DNA of 5,796 nucleotides. Source: Candidatus Nanopelagicales bacterium (lineage in GTDB: Bacteria > Actinomycetota > Actinomycetes > S36-B12 > UBA5976). The stretch spans positions 1-5,796 of the forward strand of contig JAURLB010000195.1 in the NCBI GenBank assembly GCA_030831445.1, read 5' to 3'. Positions within the stretch are counted from its first letter, which is position 1; every line of letters starts with the position of its first letter. Below the pieces are notes generated by a model that was given only the letters and a program-made list of their open reading frames with translations, was not told the DNA's origin and searched no databases. A program made the position numbers and the translations under genes. This document shows positions 1-5,561 of this stretch, piece by piece.

Positions 1-1107
1 GAAGAGGTAGCTCGAACGCTTGGATTTAATGCGTTTCAGGTGTTACGTCGAATCACGTGGCCAAATGTTCGCGGGGCAGTTTTTGCAGGTGGGTTGATCT
101 CTGCGCTCTACACACTCAGTGACTTTGGCGCAGTTTCTCTCGTGAAATATGACACATTTACGAGAGCTATTTACATTGCTTATCGATCGAGTTTTGACAG
201 AAACGTGGCTGCGGCACTTTCACTTGTACTCGTCATAGTCGCTGTGATGTTGTATTTGACATACAAGTATTTCACAAACACCGAGAATCCGACGAGCTCG
301 TCGCAATTTTCATCCCTGACCAAATTAGGGAAACTCAAAGTGCCCAGCGTGCTATCGCTGGCCCTAATTTCAATCGTGAGTTTCGTTCTGCCACTGGCGA
401 GTCTTATTCGGTGGCAAAGTCGTGGACAATCTGTTGCCGATACAGCACAAATCCTTCGTGCAGCGATAAATACGTTCTCATATGCTCTTGTTGGTGGACT
501 TGTAATTGCACTTCTGAGTTTCGCTTCTGCCATAGTGATTGGACGATTTGAATCGCGTTTCACCCAATCTCTCCAACGTCTACTTTGGATTACACACTCC
601 TTACCCGGACTCGTAGTCGCCTTATCTCTCATCTACTTAAGTAACCGTTACTTCACAATTTCGTATCAAACAAGTTTCTTAGTCATTTTGGCGTACGTCA
701 TTTTGTTTCTTCCAAATTCCTTCGCGGTATTGAAGAGCCCGATAGAGAAGTCAGCCCGCGCGCTTGAAGAAGTCGCGCAATCGATGGGTTATACCTACCG
801 ATCTCTGATTTCACGATTGCTTATTCCGATGTTCAAAAAGCCTTTGTTGATAACAACCGCGTTGGCAACCCTGACAATTGTGAAAGAACTTCCCGCAACG
901 CTATTGCTACGCCCAACAGGTATAGAAACACTTGCAACTCGACTCTGGAGTGCTGCATCGGGCACAGAGTATGCCGAAGCTTCTACCTATGCCCTCATAA
1001 TTCTGTTTCTCGCGGGCATTCCCACCGTGCTATTGACCTTAGCCCAACTTCCCCGATCGAGCACTACGATTACATCTCGAGAGTCTCCCAAGGAGTTACA
1101 AAGATGA
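1..1107 (+). CDS. Two-domain ABC transporter permease, FbpB/SfuB (ferric iron) type, 5'-truncated
   Basis: This is an inner-membrane permease that forms the channel of an ABC importer. The reading frame is open from the first base, so the gene begins outside the window and 368 residues remain. Two cytoplasmic EAA loops, which dock on the ATPase, are visible. The first is at bases 4-63 (E-V-A, three residues, G, nine residues, I-x-W-P) and the second at 769-828 (E-V-A, QSM, G, nine residues, L-L-I-P). Two EAA loops in one chain are typical of the fused FbpB/SfuB/ThiP-like permeases, usually over 500 residues, so roughly 150-180 N-terminal residues are missing. About eight hydrophobic segments remain. 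The next gene is its ATPase, overlapping by ATGA, which implies translational coupling. Iron is the likeliest substrate from family and ATPase type; thiamine or another anion cannot be excluded. No substrate-binding protein is in view; it probably lies upstream. Confidence 0.9.
   Translation, partial: EEVARTLGFNAFQVLRRITWPNVRGAVFAGGLISALYTLSDFGAVSLVKYDTFTRAIYIAYRSSFDRNVAAALSLVLVIVAVMLYLTYKYFTNTENPTSSSQFSSLTKLGKLKVPSVLSLALISIVSFVLPLASLIRWQSRGQSVADTAQILRAAINTFSYALVGGLVIALLSFASAIVIGRFESRFTQSLQRLLWITHSLPGLVVALSLIYLSNRYFTISYQTSFLVILAYVILFLPNSFAVLKSPIEKSARALEEVAQSMGYTYRSLISRLLIPMFKKPLLITTALATLTIVKELPATLLLRPTGIETLATRLWSAASGTEYAEASTYALIILFLAGIPTVLLTLAQLPRSSTTITSRESPKELQR
1090..1095 (+). promoter_or_regulatory. 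Ribosome binding site of the ABC ATPase gene
   Basis: AAGGAG lies inside the last codons of the permease gene, 8 nt before the ATG at 1104. That ATG overlaps the permease stop (ATGA, 1104-1107). This fixes the start of the ATPase and indicates one polycistronic message. Confidence 0.8.
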
Positions 1108-2132
1108 CAAACCAATTGGTGATCCTGAATCTCCATAAGTCATTTGGTGAACTCGCAGTCTTGCAAGGAGTGAATCTCAACGTTAACCAAGGTGAGATAC
1201 TTTCAGTTATTGGCACGTCTGGTGGCGGCAAAACCACACTTCTTCGATTGATTGCAGGGTTTGAAACTCCAACACAGGGTGAGATTCAACTTCGTGGGAA
1301 ACCGATTAGTTCTTCAAGTGTTGTAGTCCCACCAGAATTTCGGCAAATAGGAATCGTCCCTCAGGACCCGACTCTCTTTTCTCATCTGAGCGTCTTTGAC
1401 AATGTTGCATTTGGTTTAAAGCGAATGCCTAAAGTTGAAAAACGCGAACGAGTCACGCGGTTACTTGAACTCGTCAGACTTGAGGGGCTTGAGCAGCGCT
1501 TTGCCCATGAACTCTCAGGTGGACAGCAACAACGCGTAGCGATAGCGCGAGCACTTGCACCACAACCTCAACTGCTTTTACTCGATGAACCATTTGCCGC
1601 GCTTGATGCGCACTTACGAGCCGAAATTCGACATGACGTTCAAACTGTTCTTGCCGAACTTCAGATGACCGCAATTATGGTGACTCACGATCAAGATGAG
1701 GCTCTCTCAATTGCCGATAAAGTAGCGGTGCTTCGGGATGGTGTGATTGTTCAAGTCGATTCACCGCGAGCGATTTATAACCGACCGATAGATAGTGACG
1801 TTGCAACATTTCTTGGTGATGCTGTCATTGTGGAAGGAACAATTCAAGGAAACAAAGTTTCAACGCCACTTGGGTCACTTGCACTCTCGAAAGAATTTCC
1901 TGAAGGAACAAAAGGCACTGTTGCCATCCGTCCGGAGAATTTCTATTTGCAGCCACACCTTGCAGGAGATTCAGTAGTCATCGGCCGTCAGTTCTTCGGA
2001 CATGATGCAATTATTGATGTTCAAACTCCAACAGCAATCATCAAGGCGCGCACAAGCGGACCTTTGAGCCCCGAGATTGGTATGAAAGTGTCAGTCTGGG
2101 TTCGAGGAACGGTTTCGTTTTTCCCTTTATAA
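1104..2132 (+). CDS. ABC transporter ATP-binding protein, FbpC/PotA-like (ferric iron type)
   Basis: This cytoplasmic ATPase drives the permease encoded just upstream. All nucleotide-binding motifs are intact: Walker A GTSGGGKTT (residues 37-45), Q-loop Q87, signature LSGGQ (137-141), Walker B LLLLDEP (157-163, with D161 and catalytic E162), D-loop ALD (166-168) and H-loop H195. After about residue 235 comes a C-terminal TOBE-like regulatory domain with a VAIRPENF stretch near residue 273, as in FbpC, PotA and related importers. The length of 342 residues is normal for the subfamily. The start is supported by the AAGGAG site and the 4-bp overlap with the permease. A strong hairpin follows the TAA stop, ending the operon. 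The FbpC assignment rests on pairing with a fused two-domain permease; the substrate itself cannot be read from the ATPase. Confidence 0.93.
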   Translation: MTNQLVILNLHKSFGELAVLQGVNLNVNQGEILSVIGTSGGGKTTLLRLIAGFETPTQGEIQLRGKPISSSSVVVPPEFRQIGIVPQDPTLFSHLSVFDNVAFGLKRMPKVEKRERVTRLLELVRLEGLEQRFAHELSGGQQQRVAIARALAPQPQLLLLDEPFAALDAHLRAEIRHDVQTVLAELQMTAIMVTHDQDEALSIADKVAVLRDGVIVQVDSPRAIYNRPIDSDVATFLGDAVIVEGTIQGNKVSTPLGSLALSKEFPEGTKGTVAIRPENFYLQPHLAGDSVVIGRQFFGHDAIIDVQTPTAIIKARTSGPLSPEIGMKVSVWVRGTVSFFPL

Positions 2133-2134
2133 AA

Positions 2135-2162
2135 CAAAGACCCCGCCGAAGCGGGGTCTTTG
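2135..2162. terminator. Bidirectional intrinsic terminator between convergent operons
   Basis: This is a perfect 12-bp stem (2135-2146 with 2151-2162) with a CGAA loop on the + strand and a TTCG loop on the - strand. The - strand form, C(UUCG)G, is an exceptionally stable tetraloop. It lies 3-30 bases past the ATPase stop and 12-40 bases past the lipoprotein gene stop. On the - strand the stem runs into TTTTATAAAG; on the + strand the T-tract is short (CTTTG then CATTTG). It probably serves both genes. Confidence 0.88.
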
Positions 2163-2174
2163 CATTTGACGTAA

Positions 2175-3404
2175 TTAGTCAATTGGAGCAGGAACTGGAC
2201 CTGAGATGAATTCGTCAACTTTTGCAGTAATTGCATCGTTGGCGGTGTATTCATAAACACCCATGGTCGCAATTGTTACTTCACCGTTGGCATCAAATTC
2301 GATTGGACCGGAAACACCGTCGAAATCGATATCTGAACCTTCATCAAGTAATGCCTTGCAATCTGCCCAGTTGGTGCACTTGGTTCCACCTGCAGAAACT
2401 GCTGCGAGGTTTGCGCCGATAGTTGCACCGTCAGTTGCGCCTCCAGCTTGCGCTGCAAGAGCGAGCAACATCACTGCGTCATATGACTCAGCTGCGTATG
2501 AGAAGTCGGTCAGAGTTGGATCAACTTCAAGCAAACGCTGTTGGAATGCATCTGGAGCAGCAGCACCTGGCAATGTGGCCTTAACGCCTGTCATTACGCC
2601 TGCAGGAAGATCAGCAAATGCGGTCGTTGAAAGGTTACCGTCTACGAGGTAGAGAGGAACATCTTTTGGACCAATGCCTTGCTTGATTAATTCCTGGATA
2701 ACAGCGGTGCTTTCAGCAAAACCAATCAAAGCGATTGCGTCTGGCTTTGCAGCCTTTGCTTGACCAACTTCAGCTGAGAACTCAGTTGCCTGAGGGTTGT
2801 AGGTGATAACGGTTGAAGTTCCGGAGAATGCGTTAGCAGCATACTTTGCCAAACCATTTCCGTAAGCATCATCCAAGTTCAGGATAACAGCATTTGTTGC
2901 ACCTTCATTTGCCATCAACTGACCCAATACAGCACCCTGGAAGGTATCTGATGGAGCAGAGCGGAAATACAAACCATTATCTTCATAGTTAGTGAAGTCT
3001 GGTGATGTATTTGCTGGCGAGAAGTGGACAACGCCTGCTTCTGTGATTTTGTCGATAACTGTGAATGACACACCTGATGATGCAGCACCAACAATTGCGC
3101 TCACACCTGCAGCGAGGTGTGCATCAACTGTCTGCTGAGCAATATCAGTAGAAGTGTCACCGGAGTCACCACGAAGGTGTTCTACTGGCTTACCCAGTAC
3201 GCCACCTGCGGCATTGATTTCTTCGATTGCTAGATCGACACCTGCAAACTCTGGTGGCCCGAGGAATGCAAGGCTGCCAGTTTCAGGAAGTAACGATCCG
3301 ATCTTGAGCGCTGCTGCTTCTTCTTCGCTGCTTGAACATGCGGATAGCACTAGCAGTGAAGCTCCGAGAGCAGCAATGGTACGCATCAAAAATGAGCGAG
3401 TCAT
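2175..3404 (-). CDS. Branched-chain amino acid type ABC transporter substrate-binding lipoprotein (LivJ/Peripla_BP_6 family)
   Basis: This is a solute-binding lipoprotein anchored outside the membrane, which delivers a small substrate to an ABC importer. The N-terminus carries Arg3 and Arg8, a hydrophobic core and a lipobox LSAC (20-23), so Cys23 would be lipidated. A Ser/Glu-rich linker leads into the Peripla_BP_6 fold, which starts at LKIGSLLPETGSLAFLG (33-49). Typical landmarks follow: INAAGGVLGKPVE (63-75), HFSPANTSPDFTN (127-139), YAAESYDAVMLL (303-314) and FDGVSGPIEFD (361-371). Cys343 and Cys349 sit in a GTKC...DCK segment and may form a disulfide. The length of 409 residues is normal. 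AAGGAG lies 7 nt before the ATG, and an in-frame TGA at 3426-3428 blocks more distal starts. No Liv permease or ATPase gene is present here, so it is an orphan in this window. Family members also bind amides, urea and other compounds, so the substrate is not certain. Confidence 0.93.
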   Translation of the reverse strand: MTRSFLMRTIAALGASLLVLSACSSSEEEAAALKIGSLLPETGSLAFLGPPEFAGVDLAIEEINAAGGVLGKPVEHLRGDSGDTSTDIAQQTVDAHLAAGVSAIVGAASSGVSFTVIDKITEAGVVHFSPANTSPDFTNYEDNGLYFRSAPSDTFQGAVLGQLMANEGATNAVILNLDDAYGNGLAKYAANAFSGTSTVITYNPQATEFSAEVGQAKAAKPDAIALIGFAESTAVIQELIKQGIGPKDVPLYLVDGNLSTTAFADLPAGVMTGVKATLPGAAAPDAFQQRLLEVDPTLTDFSYAAESYDAVMLLALAAQAGGATDGATIGANLAAVSAGGTKCTNWADCKALLDEGSDIDFDGVSGPIEFDANGEVTIATMGVYEYTANDAITAKVDEFISGPVPAPID

Positions 3405-3411
3405 TGATCTT

Positions 3412-3417
3412 CTCCTT
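3412..3417 (-). promoter_or_regulatory. Ribosome binding site of the substrate-binding lipoprotein gene
   Basis: AAGGAG reads on the - strand 7 nt before the ATG at 3404. It selects this ATG over the internal Met7 codon and leaves a complete lipoprotein signal peptide. Confidence 0.8.
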
Positions 3418-3454
3418 GAAATATTTCATGAGCTCGAAGGACAATCCTTCAAGG
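3414..3454 (-). promoter_or_regulatory. Possible alternative leader structures over the lipoprotein RBS
   Basis: On the - strand, CCTTGAA (3454-3448) is complementary to TTCAAGG (3420-3414), which includes most of the Shine-Dalgarno site. A second hairpin, GAAGGA / TCCTTC with a 3-nt loop (3450-3436), uses three of the same bases, so the two folds exclude each other. This could be a translational switch, but the stems are only 6-7 bp and may arise by chance. No known riboswitch class is recognised. Confidence 0.25.
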
Positions 3455-3466
3455 GTGCGTATTCTC
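3447..3466 (-). repeat. Intergenic motif, copy A (upstream of the lipoprotein gene)
   Basis: Read on the - strand this is GAGAATACGCACCCTTGAAG, starting 62 nt and ending 43 nt before the lipoprotein start codon. The same 20 bases recur at 4116-4138, interrupted only by three extra bases, at nearly the same distance before yajQ, which lies on the same strand. The shared position suggests a promoter or 5'-leader element rather than a random repeat. Confidence 0.5.
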
Positions 3467-3489
3467 AAGGGCAACTAGACATTGGGCAA
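3461..3489 (-). promoter_or_regulatory. Candidate promoter of the substrate-binding lipoprotein gene
   Basis: On the - strand, TTGCCC (3489-3484) is separated by 17 bp from GAGAAT (3466-3461). Each matches four of six bases of the vegetative consensus. Transcription would start near 3454, giving a leader of about 50 nt. The GAGAAT hexamer is the first part of the repeated motif copy A. Other -10-like words, such as TATTTT near 3495, lack a good partner. Confidence 0.35.
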
Positions 3490-3519
3490 TAGAAAATAGG
3501 TAAAAATCGGTAATTGTTT

Positions 3520-3552
3520 GCATTTTGTAACACAAATGCCCACTATTCGGGC
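3520..3552 (-). terminator. Weak hairpins after yajQ, possible terminator or operator
   Basis: Two overlapping imperfect hairpins lie in the gap behind the yajQ stop. GCCC / GGGC (3552-3549 with 3541-3538) is followed by the T-rich ATTTGTGTT. GCATTTGT / ACAAAATGC (3539-3532 with 3528-3520) has a one-base bulge and a 3-nt loop. Neither has a long stem with a clean U-run. They could attenuate read-through from yajQ into the lipoprotein gene, or the second could be an operator. Confidence 0.3.
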
Positions 3553-3575
3553 TCTCGTCTCACAATATGGGATGG

Positions 3576-4067
3576 CTACCGATAGTTCACGAATTGGACT
3601 GGGAAGTCCAAACTCGACTCTTTTATGAGGGTAATTGTGTCCTGCAGGTCGTCGCGGGACTTGCTACTCACTCGCAATTCCTCTCCTTGAATCTGAACCT
3701 TCACGCTCTTGGGTGCTTCATCGCGAATTAACTTTGAGAGTTTCTTTGCCTGTTCCTGGTTGATTCCTTCTTTGAGAGTGCAGAGAATTTTGAATTCTTT
3801 ACCGCTTGCTCGTGGATCGGCTGGCTCAAGAGTCTTGAGCGAAACTCCTCGTTTCACAAGCTTTTCCTTGAACACGTCCAATGCTGCTTTGACCCGCTCT
3901 TCGGTGCCCGCAGAAAGCTCGACGGTCTTGTCGCTTTTTCGTTCAATCTCAGCACCAGTGTTTTTAAAGTCAAAGCGCTGGTCAAGTTCTTTTGAAGTCT
4001 GGTTGATGGCGTTATCAACTTCTTGTTGATCGATTTTGCTCACGATATCAAAACTGCTATCTGCCAT
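3576..4067 (-). CDS. yajQ: YajQ family protein (UPF0234), cyclic-di-GMP-binding type
   Basis: This small cytoplasmic protein has two ferredoxin-like halves. Family members bind nucleotides and RNA, and in some proteobacteria YajQ relatives bind cyclic-di-GMP and act as effectors. The role in actinobacteria is not settled. Family landmarks are [10 protein letters not shown] (4-13), RFDFKN (31-36), QIQGEELRV (125-133), KSRDDLQ (136-142) and the C-terminal FVNYR. The length of 163 residues is typical. A longer reading from GTG at 4073 is possible, but its first base is part of the GGAG ribosome site. ATG 4067 has that GGAG at a 5-nt spacing and gives the familiar [10 protein letters not shown]-terminus. 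It is codirectional with the lipoprotein gene (171 nt apart) and divergent from the tRNA gene. No catalytic residues are expected. Confidence 0.95.
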   Translation of the reverse strand: MADSSFDIVSKIDQQEVDNAINQTSKELDQRFDFKNTGAEIERKSDKTVELSAGTEERVKAALDVFKEKLVKRGVSLKTLEPADPRASGKEFKILCTLKEGINQEQAKKLSKLIRDEAPKSVKVQIQGEELRVSSKSRDDLQDTITLIKESSLDFPVQFVNYR

Positions 4068-4072
4068 ATTCA

Positions 4073-4076
4073 CTCC
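4073..4076 (-). promoter_or_regulatory. Ribosome binding site that sets the yajQ start
   Basis: GGAG on the - strand lies 5 nt before ATG 4067. It overlaps the alternative GTG at 4073, which therefore cannot be served by it. The true start is the ATG, two codons downstream of the longest open frame. Confidence 0.65.
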
Positions 4077-4082
4077 AGTGCT

Positions 4083-4108
4083 AGGAGGTGAAGTCTGCCT
4101 TACCTCCT
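4083..4108 (-). promoter_or_regulatory. Leader hairpin with SD-like and anti-SD-like arms upstream of yajQ
   Basis: On the - strand, AGGAGGT (4108-4102) pairs with ACCTCCT (4089-4083). Past a one-base bulge the stem continues with AAG/CTT, leaving a short loop. The first arm is a perfect Shine-Dalgarno word with no start codon within reach. The second arm, read as TCACCTCCT, matches the anti-Shine-Dalgarno end of 16S rRNA. It sits about 15-40 nt before the yajQ ATG. It could influence ribosome loading; function is inferred. Confidence 0.4.
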
Positions 4109-4115
4109 CGAACTA

Positions 4116-4138
4116 CTTCAAGGGTGGCGTGTATTCTC
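4116..4138 (-). repeat. Intergenic motif, copy B (upstream of yajQ)
   Basis: On the - strand it runs from GAGAATACAC to CACCCTTGAAG and contains all 20 bases of the element at 3447-3466, in order, with three extra bases in the middle. It ends 48 nt before the yajQ start. On the other strand it contains the TATTCT that may serve the tRNA gene, so this stretch may be a shared divergent control region. Confidence 0.5.
4132..4137 (+). promoter_or_regulatory. Candidate -10 box of the tRNA-Tyr gene
   Basis: TATTCT lies 24 nt before the tRNA and is followed by a GC-rich stretch (CTGCCG), as seen at stringently controlled stable-RNA promoters. The best -35 candidate, TCGAAC (4108-4113, 18-bp spacing), matches the consensus poorly, so this is tentative. 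Confidence 0.3.
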
Positions 4139-4145
4139 TGCCGTG

Positions 4146-4158
4146 CCCGCAACGCGGG
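4146..4158 (+). repeat. Hairpin in the tRNA-Tyr 5' leader
   Basis: CCCGC (4146-4150), loop AAC and GCGGG (4154-4158) form a perfect 5-bp GC hairpin, extendable by a G-T pair, ending 3 nt before the tRNA. GCGGG is repeated in the acceptor stem at 4163-4167, so the leader CCCGC could pair with either copy. It may affect precursor folding or RNase P cleavage. Confidence 0.5.
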
Positions 4159-4161
4159 TGG

Positions 4162-4246
4162 GGCGGGTTGCCCGAGCGGCCAATGGGAGCGGACTGTAAA
4201 TCCGCCGGCGTAGCCTTCAGTGGTTCAAATCCACTACCCGCCACCA
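4162..4246 (+). tRNA. tRNA-Tyr (anticodon GTA), CCA encoded
   Basis: A complete class II tRNA can be folded by eye. The acceptor stem is GGCGGGT (4162-4168) with ACCCGCC (4236-4242), followed by discriminator A (4243) and CCA (4244-4246). The D stem is CCC (4171-4173) with GGG (4185-4187). The anticodon stem is GCGGA/TCCGC (4189-4193, 4201-4205) around the loop CTGTAAA, with anticodon GTA at 4196-4198 reading UAU and UAC. A long variable arm (4206-4218) has a GGC/GCC stem, as bacterial tRNA-Tyr requires. The T arm is AGTGG-TTCAAAT-CCACT (4219-4235). All stems are fully paired, so it should be functional. No classical terminator follows; the glycosyltransferase gene starts 76 nt downstream and could be cotranscribed. 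Confidence 0.97.
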
Positions 4247-4279
4247 CATACTTTGAGGTATTTCGTTTCGATAGATTCG

Positions 4280-4322
4280 ATTCTCAACCTAGACTTACGT
4301 TGACTAGGAGTCTTGAGGGAAT
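4280..4322 (+). promoter_or_regulatory. Leader hairpin over the glycosyltransferase RBS
   Basis: CTCAA-CCTAG (4283-4292) can pair with CTAGG (4304-4308) and TTGAG (4313-4317), with a 4-nt bulge. ATT (4280-4282) can pair with AAT (4320-4322). The structure buries the GAGG ribosome site (4315-4318, 4 nt before the ATG). TAGACT at 4290-4295 could instead be a -10 box, but no convincing -35 is seen. Both readings are tentative. Confidence 0.25.
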
Positions 4323-5561
4323 ATGCCATCACAAAGCGCAAACTTGCCCAAGTCAAAGCTCATTTATCTCGACGTATCGAGTACTGCTGTTTCCCCCATC
4401 GTCACAGGCATTCCAAGAGTGGTCCGTTCATTAGCGGAAGAACGAAATAGGAGTGAAGTGCACCTTATTGAGTTTGATGGATTAGCAAACTCCTACAAGA
4501 GCATCCAAGAACTACAACCACTTAACACTTCATCAGAGTCACTCCAAAGAACTCGACGTGCACTCATTGCCACCAAACTCTACAAAGCCTTAACGGAGAA
4601 TGAGAATATTGGGAGTGTTGTGACATTTCTACTTCGGAGTCGTTTTATATTTTATGTTGCACGTCGCTTGTTAGGCGCTCCAAGTGGAAATGGTGAGATG
4701 CTGAATCAACCCAATGGCATTCTGTTTTTGCCCGAAGTTCCTGTACACAAATGGCATGTGACGAAGATTATGAATCTGAAAAAGTCAGGAGCCATCACTT
4801 TAGCGCTCTACGTGCATGACCTGCTTCCCATTCATCACCCAGAGTACTTTTCTCGCGATCTCGTATGGAAATTCCGGAACTTTGTTCCACTCATTGAGGT
4901 TGCTGACGTCATACTCGTCTCGAACGAGGATGTGAAAGCACAAGTTGAGGCAGAATTCAAGAAGAGCCAGGTTCATGTTGTTGCTTTGCCATCTACATAC
5001 ATACAAACTACGCCAACGAGTGAGTTGAGTTCACGTTTCTTAATGGTTGGGACGATAGAACCTCGTAAGAACTACATGTCCGTGTTGGAGTCATTTGAAA
5101 AGTTACACGTTTTACACCCCGAAATTGAATTGCGCATTGTCGGTAACCTAGGGTGGAAATACACAGACATTGTTACTCGCATTTCAAGACTACAACATCG
5201 AGGAGTAAAGCTGCATTGGTTGCAGAATCTCAACGACGAAGAGCTCCGCCTGGAGTATCAACAAGCGCTTGCACTTTTATACCCCTCTCATTACGAAGGG
5301 TACGGGCTCCCAATTATTGAAGCACTGAGTCAGTCCACACCTGTAATCACTTCGGATCGACCTGCTATGCGGCTCTTTGAGCGCCTTGGCGGAGTTACCT
5401 TAATTAATCCTGATAATTCAGATGAACTATTTGATGAAATGAAGAGAATGCTTGATTTCGACTACAGAAAATCCAAGAGTCAGCAAATTCAACTAAATGA
5501 AATTCCTACAAGTTGGCAAGTCTTTGCACATCATTGCTATCAAACAATCAGGGAAGTTTAA
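4323..5561 (+). CDS. Glycosyltransferase family 4 (group 1) protein
   Basis: This is a probable retaining GT-B glycosyltransferase that moves a sugar from a nucleotide donor to a growing surface polysaccharide or glycolipid. It is 412 residues long. The N-terminal acceptor half includes YLDVSS (15-20), TGIPRVVRSL (28-37) and YVHDLLPIHHPEYF (163-176), a pattern seen in mannosyl- or rhamnosyltransferase-like GT4 proteins. The C-terminal donor half has VGTIEPRKNY (242-251), GNLGWK (274-279), PSHYEGYGLPIIEAL with the EX7E pair E325/E333, and SDRPAM (344-349). No signal peptide or membrane span is evident, so it is likely cytoplasmic or peripheral. An in-frame TGA at 4314-4316 rules out a longer start, and GAGG lies 4 nt before the ATG. 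It follows tRNA-Tyr, and its stop overlaps the convergent gene on the right by 14 bp. Donor and acceptor cannot be told from the sequence. Confidence 0.92.
   Translation: MPSQSANLPKSKLIYLDVSSTAVSPIVTGIPRVVRSLAEERNRSEVHLIEFDGLANSYKSIQELQPLNTSSESLQRTRRALIATKLYKALTENENIGSVVTFLLRSRFIFYVARRLLGAPSGNGEMLNQPNGILFLPEVPVHKWHVTKIMNLKKSGAITLALYVHDLLPIHHPEYFSRDLVWKFRNFVPLIEVADVILVSNEDVKAQVEAEFKKSQVHVVALPSTYIQTTPTSELSSRFLMVGTIEPRKNYMSVLESFEKLHVLHPEIELRIVGNLGWKYTDIVTRISRLQHRGVKLHWLQNLNDEELRLEYQQALALLYPSHYEGYGLPIIEALSQSTPVITSDRPAMRLFERLGGVTLINPDNSDELFDEMKRMLDFDYRKSKSQQIQLNEIPTSWQVFAHHCYQTIREV

Noticed and set aside
180..632. A 150-residue minus-strand frame inside the permease gene
   Set aside because: It is antisense to well-conserved permease sequence, has no recognisable motifs and lacks supporting signals.
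40..1107. A start codon at GTG 40 for the permease
   Set aside because: The upstream codons continue in frame to base 1 and encode the first half of the EAA loop, so GTG 40 is an internal valine codon and the gene is simply cut by the window.
2263..2652. A 129-residue plus-strand frame opposite the lipoprotein gene
   Set aside because: Its Ala/Ser/Pro-rich, low-complexity protein is typical of the antisense of an alanine-rich gene; the opposite strand encodes a clear Peripla_BP_6 protein.
3709..4029. A 106-residue plus-strand frame opposite yajQ
   Set aside because: It is a shadow of yajQ, whose own frame matches the family along its full length.
4068..4073. Two-codon longer yajQ starting at GTG 4073
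   Set aside because: The GTG overlaps the only GGAG ribosome site; ATG 4067 has correct spacing and gives the usual MADSSFDIV start.
4083..4108. The yajQ leader hairpin as an intrinsic terminator
   Set aside because: Neither strand has a U-run after the stem, and it lies upstream of both divergent genes rather than behind one.
4247..4322. A tRNA terminator behind tRNA-Tyr
   Set aside because: No GC-rich stem followed by a T-tract is visible; the only sizeable fold lies over the next gene's ribosome site.
4036..4434. A 132-residue plus-strand frame spanning the tRNA gene
   Set aside because: It runs through the whole tRNA-Tyr and into the glycosyltransferase in another frame, so it cannot be a credible gene.
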